Shown here piece by piece: positions 17,510-25,180 of a stretch of DNA of 64,000 bases. The number at the start of each line of letters is the position of its first letter. The stretch's first letter is position 1. The position numbers and the translations under genes are program-made. This stretch comes from MB1-2 sp046566065 (lineage in GTDB: Bacteria; Actinomycetota; CADDZG01; WHSQ01). The notes beneath the pieces are model-generated. The model searched no databases. It saw only the letters and a program-made list of their open reading frames with translations, and had not been told where the DNA came from. The stretch lies in the NCBI GenBank assembly GCA_046566065.1, contig JBKHXK010000012.1, positions 5,073 to 69,072 on the forward strand. Direction: 5' to 3'.

Positions 17510-18373
17510 CTAGACGATGACGGTGGGCGCAATGAGGAGAGCCGCGGCGGATCCCACCACCGCCACCCCGGAGACCTTGGCAAGGACGGGCCCGAAACGG
17601 GTCGCCTTCTCGATGAAGATCACGGCGGCCACCACAAGCATCCAGAGGATGTTCATGACGCCTAGCAGGACGAGGACCACCATGAGCATCCAACAACACC
17701 CCAGGCAATAGAGGCCATGTCTGGCTCCGACATCGACATAACCCAGGGTCCCGCGAGCCATGCGACCACCGTGCGTCATCAGGAACCCAAGAGGCGCTCT
17801 GCAAGCTGAGAGGCACCGATCCTTCAACGGAGAGAACTGATAGATCCCCGCGATGAACAGGATCGCGGCGGCGGACCGCACCCCTGCCTCCGAAGCTGGG
17901 ATCGAGCGAGCCAAGACCTCGATCAAGAGGTAGTAGAGCAGCCCTGCCATGCTCCACACGAGCAGATATCCCGCCACGAAAGCCACGAGTCTGAGCGGCG
18001 GCTGTCTCTGCGAGCGGCTCCAGCGCGCCACCACCATCACCACCGGGACCACGGCCGGCAGCATCATCGCTGCCATCATCACCACCCACCCCGTTAGGAA
18101 GATGGTGATCGGCATCGCTCCGTGGACATCAGCGGGCATCCCCATGCCGTCATCTGAGCCGGTCACCGGCCCATCTGCGTCGCCCATATCCATCCCGGGC
18201 ATCTCGGAAGACATCTGATGAGGACCTTCCGCCACCACACGAGGCTGCAATAGCACACCCACATCCATCCCGTGCGGTTCGAGCGTCGCGATGTATGCCC
18301 AGGAGAGAAGGGCGGCAGCAAGCAAGAGCAGAGGAACGGGCGAGATAACTGCAGCGAGAGAGTTGCGCGACAT
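17510..18373 (-). CDS. DUF2182 predicted metal-binding membrane protein
   Basis: A 287-aa membrane protein with the DUF2182 signature: VVMMAAMMLPAVVPVVM in the second helix, a CLSACRAPLGFLMTH Cys motif and a late GLYCLGCCWMLM helix. An insert between the first two helices is Met/Asp/His-rich (MSSEMPGMDMGDADGP), suggestive of copper or another soft-metal site. It lies just downstream of the DUF1326 gene on the same strand, a frequent pairing. Biochemical function is unknown; metal handling is an inference from Met and Cys content. Confidence 0.87.
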   Translation of the reverse strand: MSRNSLAAVISPVPLLLLAAALLSWAYIATLEPHGMDVGVLLQPRVVAEGPHQMSSEMPGMDMGDADGPVTGSDDGMGMPADVHGAMPITIFLTGWVVMMAAMMLPAVVPVVMVVARWSRSQRQPPLRLVAFVAGYLLVWSMAGLLYYLLIEVLARSIPASEAGVRSAAAILFIAGIYQFSPLKDRCLSACRAPLGFLMTHGGRMARGTLGYVDVGARHGLYCLGCCWMLMVVLVLLGVMNILWMLVVAAVIFIEKATRFGPVLAKVSGVAVVGSAAALLIAPTVIV

Positions 18374-18392
18374 CGGGTTCGCTGCCGATGAC

Positions 18393-19016
18393 TTAACCGA
18401 CGGCCGGCGCCATCCTGTTCTCGCTGGACCAGCTCACCTGCGAGTAGTACCCATTCTTGCCGCTGTGATCGAACTCATGTCCATCCACCGAGACTCGGTT
18501 GGTCGACGTCGTGCAGATCTTGGCGTCGGTAAAGATGAATCCGCTCGGCAGGACCATGTGCGCCTCATGTGGCTCCCCACTGACGGGGTCGGTGAATGTC
18601 TGGAGCTGCATCTCGAAATTGCTCCCCACCTTGACAGACGAATCGGTTCCGTTGTCATTGATCTCGATGATCTCTTCGTAGGGACCTTTGATCTCCGAGA
18701 GCGTCGCCGCAAGGATCTCGAATGGCAGGCCGGGGTCTTCCGCCATGAGGATCGGGAAAAGAGCTTGCTTCTGCTCGTCGCTAGCATCGGCCCAGACGGC
18801 GGCCACTCCGTTCCCCTCGTGTATGGCCCCGGGCCACTTGACGGCCATGGCGATCTTGGCTCCGGTGAGGTCCACTCCGTCGCGATCTCCCGACGTGACC
18901 TCGAAGGCGATGTTCCCCTCACAAGCTCCGTGTGAAGGGAACCCGCTCATGTTGCAAGGGCAACCCAACTCGCAGTTACAGGCCTCGTAGTACTTCGCCT
19001 CGATCGTCCAAGCCAT
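18393..19016 (-). CDS. DUF1326 domain protein
   Basis: A 207-aa protein starting MAWTIEAKYYEACNCELGCP, with a dense CNCELGCPCN cluster near the N-terminus and another Cys further on. It continues as a beta-rich domain typical of DUF1326. The Cys cluster could bind a metal. The start at 19016 is preferred to the ATG 6 nt earlier because GAGGAG then has normal spacing. It is encoded 19 nt upstream of the DUF2182 membrane gene, so the two probably act together. No signal peptide is visible, so it is likely cytoplasmic. Function is unknown. Confidence 0.86.
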   Translation of the reverse strand: MAWTIEAKYYEACNCELGCPCNMSGFPSHGACEGNIAFEVTSGDRDGVDLTGAKIAMAVKWPGAIHEGNGVAAVWADASDEQKQALFPILMAEDPGLPFEILAATLSEIKGPYEEIIEINDNGTDSSVKVGSNFEMQLQTFTDPVSGEPHEAHMVLPSGFIFTDAKICTTSTNRVSVDGHEFDHSGKNGYYSQVSWSSENRMAPAVG

Positions 19017-19150
19017 CCCCATCTCCTCGCCTCGACGAACCGCACCCTGTCCAGACAGATAGTGGCCGTGTACCGGATGGGAGTCAAGCCCGAGACCGAC
19101 CGTGACTGAGATCTAACGCCCCTAGGCCTAAGGGAAACGACGCGGGGTTG

Positions 19151-20398
19151 CTATCCGGCGCGCCACTCCGCCTCGCGCTTCGGGATCTTGAAGTCGTCGT
19201 CGGGGGCCGGGCCGTCTGGAGGCTCTGTCTCCTGCTCGTCGGACGCGGCCCCCGCCACGGCGGCCGCGAGCGCGGTAGTGATCGGCACCGACGCCACAAG
19301 CCCGATGCTTCCGACCAGCGTACGCACGACTTCCTCCGCGACCACCTCGGTGGTCAGGATCCCGCCGAGCGGGCGACTCGAGATCGTGAAGAGGATGAGC
19401 AGCGGCAGCGAAGCACCCGCATAGGCCAGCACCAGGGTGTTGACCGTGGACGCGATGTGAGCCCTTCCGATCCGAAGCGCCGAAGAGTAGAGACGACGCA
19501 CCGAGTACGTGGGGTTGGCAACACGGAGCTCCCACACGGCCGAGGCCTGCGTGACCGTGACGTCATCCAATACGCCCAAGGTCCCGATGATGATCCCGCC
19601 CAGCAGAAGACCCTCGAGGTTCACCTGTTCCGCAGAGATCTGCAGGAAAGTCGCCTCCTCCGAGCCGAAGCCGGTGAAGCGACAGAGCTCGACGAACGCG
19701 ATCGCCAGCCCTCCCGTCAGGGCGAGGCTGACAAGCGTGCCGAGGATCGCCGTCGTGGTTCTGACATTCACACCGTGAGCGAGGTAAAGGGTTACGAACA
19801 TGATCGCCGCGGAGCCCGTAACCGCGACGAGCACCGGGTTGCTGCCCTCGAGGATCGCGGGCAGGACGAAGCGCACGAGGATCAACAAGCTCAGGCCGAG
19901 GCCGACGAGCGAGAGGGCGCCTCGCAGCCGGCTGATCAGCACCACGACCACGATGAAGAGCAGCGTCAGAGCGACGAGGGGGACGTCGCGCCGGTAGTCG
20001 ACGAAGTAGTAGTCGGCCCCGGCCCCCGGTTGACCCTCGGTCTTCGCCACCAGGATCGGATCGCCCGCGGCGAGAGATCTGCTCCCCTCTCCCACCGACT
20101 GATCGAAGGAGAAGGTCTCCCCCGCGTCTGGACCTGCCTCGATCCTGACCTCGACGACGGAGCATTCGAAGTTCGAGTTGGGCGGCGCGTCGCAACCGCC
20201 GCGCTCGACGCCGATAACGGTTGCGTCCAACTGAGGAGGAAGCGCCACGGCCTGCGACGAGATCGGGTTGTCTCCCGGCCAGAGAAGCACGAGGAAACCG
20301 AGGGTCAGCCCGATGAAGGGGGCGATCGCGTACGTCAATCTGCGCCGGATGTGTTCCGGGGTGGAGGGCATGGGGCCGTGTGAGTGTCCGTGCGTCAT
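19151..20398 (-). CDS. YibE/F family membrane protein
   Basis: A 415-aa protein with a His-rich cytoplasmic start (MTHGHSHGPM), one membrane helix, an extracytoplasmic beta-rich region (about 50-150, including GDPILVAKTEGQPGAGADYY) and a block of about seven helices. The block contains the YibE/F signature segments GSAAIMFVTLYLAHGVNVRTT and GALDD-type GVLDDVTVTQASAVWEL. The family is of unknown transport function. The His-rich N-terminus hints at metal binding but is short. It is divergent from the GH3 gene. Confidence 0.87.
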   Translation of the reverse strand: MTHGHSHGPMPSTPEHIRRRLTYAIAPFIGLTLGFLVLLWPGDNPISSQAVALPPQLDATVIGVERGGCDAPPNSNFECSVVEVRIEAGPDAGETFSFDQSVGEGSRSLAAGDPILVAKTEGQPGAGADYYFVDYRRDVPLVALTLLFIVVVVLISRLRGALSLVGLGLSLLILVRFVLPAILEGSNPVLVAVTGSAAIMFVTLYLAHGVNVRTTTAILGTLVSLALTGGLAIAFVELCRFTGFGSEEATFLQISAEQVNLEGLLLGGIIIGTLGVLDDVTVTQASAVWELRVANPTYSVRRLYSSALRIGRAHIASTVNTLVLAYAGASLPLLILFTISSRPLGGILTTEVVAEEVVRTLVGSIGLVASVPITTALAAAVAGAASDEQETEPPDGPAPDDDFKIPKREAEWRAG

Positions 20399-20530
20399 CG
20401 GGACGGATCGGCTCCGGTGCGATCGATCATCCCGACAGGGTTATCGACGGTGCGAGATGTGTCCAGTACCCGCCGCCGCCCGGCCACGCCGGTGCAGAGG
20501 CGAAGCGGACGGCCCCGTAGTGTCCCGCCC

Positions 20531-21628
20531 ATGCGAGCAAGGAGAACCGCGGCGGTTGCGATCGCTCTCGCCGCAGCGGCCGCCTCGACGCCGCTCCCAT
20601 CGGTTGCGGAGCCGGGAGACCTCGCCCGCATGTCTCTGCGCGAGAAGGTGGGTCAACTGGTGATGTTCGCGATCGACGGAACGCACCTCACGAGTGCCGA
20701 GAGGGACCTGATCGGCAGGCACCACCTGGGCGGTGTGATCCTCTTCGCCGACAACTACCGGGACCGCGACCAATTGCGGAACCTCACCACCCAGATCCAG
20801 AACACCGTACGCAGAGGCAGTGGGGGCATCGGCGCGCTGATCTCGGTCGACCAGGAGGGAGGCGTGGTCAAGCGATTCCCCGACCTGCCCCCGTGGCGCT
20901 CCCACCCCGAGATAGGAGCGACGGGCGATCCATCGGTGGCGTTCGCACAGGGGCAAGACGCGGGCAGAGCTCTTCGTAACGCAGGAGTGAACGTGAACCT
21001 GGCCCCGGTGGGAGACCTCGACCTGCCCCCGGAGCACGTGATGAGATCCCGCAGCTTCGGCTCCCGGGTTCGCCTGACCGCGCGCATGACCCGGTCGTTC
21101 GCACGGGGACTTCAGAGCAGAGGCACCGCCGCGACCGCCAAACACTTCCCCGGACTCGGGGCCGCGACGATCAACTCGGACTACGGACGCGCCTACGTCT
21201 ACAGGACGAAGAGACAACTTCGACGCGCCGATGTCGTGCCGTTCCGTCGCGCCGTCGAGGGAGGGCTCAAGCTGATGATGCTGTCGCACGGCATCTACGT
21301 GAACCACGGTGGTCGGAGACCGGCCTCGGTGAACCGCTTCATCGCAACGCAGCGGCTGCGCAACGAGGTGGACTTCGAAGGTGTCGCGATCAGCGATGCG
21401 CTCGAGCCGGTCGCGTGGAAGTTCGACGGGAGTGTGCCGCGAGCATGCCGCGCGACGATCTGGGCGGGAGCCGACATCGCCTTGATCACGGGTCACGCGG
21501 ATGCTGCGGCCGCGTGCGCGAACGAGATCGTGCGCGGGGTGCGCGAGGGAGGCATCTCCGAGACGCGGGTGACGAGCGCGGCCCGCAGGGTCCTCGAGCT
21601 CAAGCGCTGGTTGGGCGTGCTGAACTAG
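20531..21628 (+). CDS. Secreted glycoside hydrolase family 3 (NagZ-like beta-N-acetylhexosaminidase)
   Basis: The ATG at 20531 gives a 365-aa product with a Sec signal peptide (MRARRTAAVAIALAAAAAST). A GH3 TIM barrel follows: GQLVMFAIDG, the GGVILFADNY segment, SVDQEGGVVKRF, the KHFPGLG catalytic loop with its His, and VAISDAL, whose Asp is the nucleophile. The combination KHFPG plus SD fits the NagZ type, which cleaves muropeptide or related beta-hexosaminides. The loop reads KHFPGLG where NagZ usually has KHFPGHG. Its end overlaps the convergent isomerase gene by 4 nt. Confidence 0.88.
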   Translation: MRARRTAAVAIALAAAAASTPLPSVAEPGDLARMSLREKVGQLVMFAIDGTHLTSAERDLIGRHHLGGVILFADNYRDRDQLRNLTTQIQNTVRRGSGGIGALISVDQEGGVVKRFPDLPPWRSHPEIGATGDPSVAFAQGQDAGRALRNAGVNVNLAPVGDLDLPPEHVMRSRSFGSRVRLTARMTRSFARGLQSRGTAATAKHFPGLGAATINSDYGRAYVYRTKRQLRRADVVPFRRAVEGGLKLMMLSHGIYVNHGGRRPASVNRFIATQRLRNEVDFEGVAISDALEPVAWKFDGSVPRACRATIWAGADIALITGHADAAAACANEIVRGVREGGISETRVTSAARRVLELKRWLGVLN

Positions 21629-22371
21629 GCGTACGTGCGCACCAGGGCCAGCAGCTCGCCGGCCCTCTCCCCCTCGGCTTCCAACGTCGTCTGGTCGGGT
21701 GACAACCTCCGCGCCGCGACCCGGCAGAACTCCGACGCGGAGCCCCGCACGGTCACGTCCCCGCCGGGCTCACCGAACGTCCAACTCTCTCCTCCGGGGG
21801 AGGTCAGCTCCAGCCGAACCGATGGAGGATCGTCTCGCCCCTCGCGCGCGTAGGAGTAAGGCACGGTCCGATGCGCCAGACGGGCGACGTGCCACAACCG
21901 TTCCGAGTCCGGATACTGGGCCTCCAGGGGCTCCGCGATGTCCTGTGCGTGGATCCAGTGCTCGGAAAGCCTCGTCGTCGCCAGGGTGGGCGGTTTCAGA
22001 GGGGCGGCCGCCCATCCCACCGGTCGTCCGGGATCGGCCGTTCGGAGGACTTCGAGCGCAGCGCGTCTGGCCGTCACCCAACGCTCGAAGACCTCGGCCC
22101 CCGGAGCACCCCTCTGAGCCGCCACCCAGCCGTCCATGATCTCGTCGACGTTGTTGCCGGCGACGCCGGCCGGAACCTCGAACGTTCCGCCGGTCACGGC
22201 CGCGACGACCGCTTCCTCGGTCTGAGCGAGGTGCAGGACGACGTCCGAGACCGTCCACCCCTCGCAGCTCGAAGGCCGGTCCCAGTCCTGGTCCGACAGA
22301 GATCCGAGGAAGCTCTCCATCTGGTCGCCCTCGGCGGACAGAGCGTCGAGCACGTCTCGGTTCGTGGCCAC
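21625..22371 (-). CDS. Maleylpyruvate isomerase/DinB-type, probably mycothiol-dependent
   Basis: A 248-aa protein with the N-terminal MDMPI/DinB four-helix domain (SCEGWTVSDVVLHLAQTEEAV) and a second histidine region LSEHWIHAQDIAEPL. A C-terminal SCP2-like domain (about 170-245) follows. In actinobacteria this architecture is linked to mycothiol-dependent reactions. The substrate is unknown. Metal ligands are likely the His residues in the two motifs. It is convergent with the GH3 gene. Confidence 0.85.
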   Translation of the reverse strand: MATNRDVLDALSAEGDQMESFLGSLSDQDWDRPSSCEGWTVSDVVLHLAQTEEAVVAAVTGGTFEVPAGVAGNNVDEIMDGWVAAQRGAPGAEVFERWVTARRAALEVLRTADPGRPVGWAAAPLKPPTLATTRLSEHWIHAQDIAEPLEAQYPDSERLWHVARLAHRTVPYSYAREGRDDPPSVRLELTSPGGESWTFGEPGGDVTVRGSASEFCRVAARRLSPDQTTLEAEGERAGELLALVRTYA

Positions 22372-22490
22372 GGGTTGAGGCTATCTCGCGGCCCCTTAGG
22401 AGCTTGCTCTGCCAGAGGCAGGAGTCCGACACGGCGTGCAGAAGAGAACGGTAGGTCCGCGGAGAACCTCACCGAAACGAAGGAGCCTTC

Positions 22491-24344
22491 ATGTTCCGAT
22501 ACGTCGCCGCGCTCGGCGCCGCGCTGCTGATCGTCGCCGGATCCCCGGTCGCCGTGCACGCGGCTCCGACGATCACTCACTCGACCGTCAGCAACCCTAA
22601 CGACGGCACCAGGATCGCGATCACGGAGTTCAAGCCCGAAGGCGCATCGGCCTCATCGCAGGTGCCGGTGATCTTCCACTCGCACGGATGGGCCGGCTCT
22701 CGCTCCACCTCGCTGAACGCGGACATCACCGCTTTCCTCAACGCAGGGTTCGGCGTGGTGAGTATCGACCAGCGAGGCCATGGGCAGAGCGGCGGCCAGG
22801 CGAACGTCCAGGACCCCGACCTGGAGGCCGAGGACATCCAGGCGGTGATCGATCACGTCGCCAAACTCGACTGGGTGCTGCACGACACCGACGCGAGCGG
22901 CCAGCCCATCGCGAACGACCCCGTGCTCGGAGCGATCGGTGGGAGCTACGGCGGCGGGTACCAGACGATGACCGCACTCGACGAGATCGCCGAGACCGGA
23001 AGCACCCGCTTCAACGCCCTCGTTCCCGAGATCACCTGGTACGACCTCCCCGAGAGCCTCGCGCCGCAGCGCGTGCCCCGCACGGCGTGGACCGCGGTCC
23101 TGTACGCGGCGGGCGCGCGGATGCTGCCGCAGTACGTGCACGAGGCCCAGTTGTGGGGAGCCTCCACCGGACAGTGGCCGGACGGAACGGTCTTCGGCCA
23201 GCCCGTGGACGCCGCCCCGGACCTCGATTCCGAGTTCCACCAGCACGGCCCGGTGGCGTTCGTCGAGCGAGGCGTCAAGCTGGACATCCCCGTGCTCGTT
23301 CGTCAGGGGGCGTCGGACAACCTCTTCAACCTCAACCAGGGCCTGCACATCTTCAACAAGGCCATCACCGATGAAGCGCGGGACCAGAGCTACTTCGTCT
23401 CCGGCAACGGCGGCCACAACCTGCCGAACGCGGTTCCCCCCGGCTCACCGGCTACGCAACCCCTGGGGATGGTGGACGCCTGCTCGGGCAACTGGACCGC
23501 CAAGAGGATCGATTTCTTCCAGCGGGTCTTCTCCGGCCAGAGCACCGAGGGTCTCTACCCCACGCGCTACAGCTTCACGGATCTGGCCGGATCGACGTGC
23601 ATCCCCGGAGATGGGTTCGCGGCCGACTCGCTCCCGGTGGACCCACTCGGCACCGGCGGGACCGTCACGACGACCGGTGCGGGCGCGCCGCAACATCTCG
23701 AGATCGCGCAAGGCCCCCGCACGATCACCGGCATCCCGACACTGAAGGGAACGGTCACGACCCTCGGCCTCGACTCCCGAGCTTTCTTCGGGCTGTCCAT
23801 GGGAAAGACACCGGCTACCGCGAGCGTTATCGACAACAACGTCATGCCGCTGCGCCAGATCCTGCCCGGCGCGGCCGTGCCCTTCGAGATCGAGCTACCC
23901 GGGGTCGCGGTGAACGTGCCCGAGGGTCAGTCGCTGTACCTGACCGTCACGCCTTTCTCCGACATGTTCTTCGCGCACGGCAGCAGGTCGCCGGGAGCGA
24001 TGGTCCTGAACGACCTGACCGTGACCCTGCCCCGGCCGGTCGTGGGAAGCGGCGAGCAAGAGCCGGTCCAGCGTGCGAGCAGCCTGCTGCTTGAGGCGGC
24101 CGGAAAGGGCTCCAGTGCCCGGCTGATCGCGACCCTTACCGACGCCGAGAACGGCACCGGGCTCGCGGGACAGACGATCGAGTTCTTCGGGGACGGTGCT
24201 TCGCTGGGAACCTCAACGACGGATGGCAGCGGCGTGGCCACGCTGTATCTGAGCGGCCGCTACCGCGGCGGACACCACCTCTTCGAAGCGGTGTTCGGCG
24301 GGAACGCCGACTACTACGGCTCGAGAGGATCGACGCAGACCTAG
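22491..24344 (+). CDS. Secreted S15/CocE-like alpha/beta hydrolase with Ig-like tail
   Basis: A 617-aa exported enzyme with signal peptide (ending VHAAP). The catalytic domain has the oxyanion region HSHGWAGSR, the nucleophile elbow GGSYGGGY, an acid in QGASDNLFN and the His in GNGGHNLPN. This layout matches X-Pro dipeptidyl-peptidase/cocaine-esterase-type hydrolases. A beta-sandwich follows (about 400-520), then a C-terminal Ig-like repeat (GLAGQTIEFFGDGASLG ... LYLSGRYRGGHHLFEAVF). The substrate may be a peptide or ester. The 3' end overlaps the convergent fdhD gene by 4 nt. Confidence 0.87.
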   Translation: MFRYVAALGAALLIVAGSPVAVHAAPTITHSTVSNPNDGTRIAITEFKPEGASASSQVPVIFHSHGWAGSRSTSLNADITAFLNAGFGVVSIDQRGHGQSGGQANVQDPDLEAEDIQAVIDHVAKLDWVLHDTDASGQPIANDPVLGAIGGSYGGGYQTMTALDEIAETGSTRFNALVPEITWYDLPESLAPQRVPRTAWTAVLYAAGARMLPQYVHEAQLWGASTGQWPDGTVFGQPVDAAPDLDSEFHQHGPVAFVERGVKLDIPVLVRQGASDNLFNLNQGLHIFNKAITDEARDQSYFVSGNGGHNLPNAVPPGSPATQPLGMVDACSGNWTAKRIDFFQRVFSGQSTEGLYPTRYSFTDLAGSTCIPGDGFAADSLPVDPLGTGGTVTTTGAGAPQHLEIAQGPRTITGIPTLKGTVTTLGLDSRAFFGLSMGKTPATASVIDNNVMPLRQILPGAAVPFEIELPGVAVNVPEGQSLYLTVTPFSDMFFAHGSRSPGAMVLNDLTVTLPRPVVGSGEQEPVQRASSLLLEAAGKGSSARLIATLTDAENGTGLAGQTIEFFGDGASLGTSTTDGSGVATLYLSGRYRGGHHLFEAVFGGNADYYGSRGSTQT

Positions 24345-25180
24345 TCGATGCGTTCGGACCCCGCATAGACGTTGAACCGGTCGTCTCGGACGAATCCGAT
24401 CAGCGTCATGTTGAAGGTGCGCGCGACGTCGACGGCCAGGCTGCTGGGGGCCGAGACCGAGCACACGACGGGGATGCCCGCGCTCGCAGCCTTCTGGACG
24501 ATCTCGAAGCTAGACCGTCCACTGACCATCAGGATGTGATCGTCCAGTGGGAGACGGCCGTCGAGCAGACCCCAGCCGACCAGCTTGTCGACGGCGTTGT
24601 GCCTTCCGACGTCTTCTCTCGCCGCCAGCAGGTTGCCGTGTCGATCGAAGAGACCCGCCGCGTGCAGCCCGCCGGTGGATCCGAAGACGCGTTGCCCGCC
24701 GCGCAGTCTCTCCGGTAGCGAGCTGACCGCCGCCGGGGTGACGGTTGAGCCCCCCCGAACCGGTTGCACGCCGCGCTGAGACAAGGCGTCCAGGTTCGCC
24801 TTGCCACAGACCCCGCACGCGCTCGTCATATGGAAATGTCGTTCGAGCGGTGACAGATCCGGGCGCGAAGCCGGATCGAGCTCGACGATCACGATGTTGT
24901 AGAGCTGCTCGGGGGGAAGGTCGGTGTCCCGGCAGTAACTGATGCCAACGACTTGCTCGTGCCGCTCGATGACACCCTCGGCGAAGAGGAACCCGGCGGC
25001 GAGCTCGAAATCCGCACCCGGGGTCCTCATCGTCACGGCCACCACGCGGCTCTCCCCGGCCACCGAGACGCGCAGCTCCAAAGGTTCCTCGGTGGCCAGG
25101 CGGTCGCGTCGTTGCCGGGGCGCTCCCCCTTGATAGGCCGTGATCGTGAGGGGGGTCTCGCTCCCCGGGCGGGTGTCCAC
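24341..25180 (-). CDS. fdhD: Formate dehydrogenase accessory sulfurtransferase FdhD
   Basis: A 279-aa FdhD. The sulfur-transfer cysteines are in the conserved loop TSACGVCGK (C122 and C125). Other family segments are FELAAGFLFAEGVI, FGSTGGLHAAGLF, REDVGRHNAVDKL and MVSGRSSFEIVQKA. FdhD passes sulfur from IscS-type desulfurase to the molybdenum cofactor of formate dehydrogenases. The GTG start at 25180 directly abuts the TAG of the FdhF-type gene (TAGGTG), which indicates translational coupling. Confidence 0.95.
   Translation of the reverse strand: MDTRPGSETPLTITAYQGGAPRQRRDRLATEEPLELRVSVAGESRVVAVTMRTPGADFELAAGFLFAEGVIERHEQVVGISYCRDTDLPPEQLYNIVIVELDPASRPDLSPLERHFHMTSACGVCGKANLDALSQRGVQPVRGGSTVTPAAVSSLPERLRGGQRVFGSTGGLHAAGLFDRHGNLLAAREDVGRHNAVDKLVGWGLLDGRLPLDDHILMVSGRSSFEIVQKAASAGIPVVCSVSAPSSLAVDVARTFNMTLIGFVRDDRFNVYAGSERID

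Noticed and set aside
19117..19134. Palindrome around TAGGCCTA upstream of DUF1326
   Set aside because: The core is only 8 bp, with no loop and no nearby regulator gene. Likely chance.
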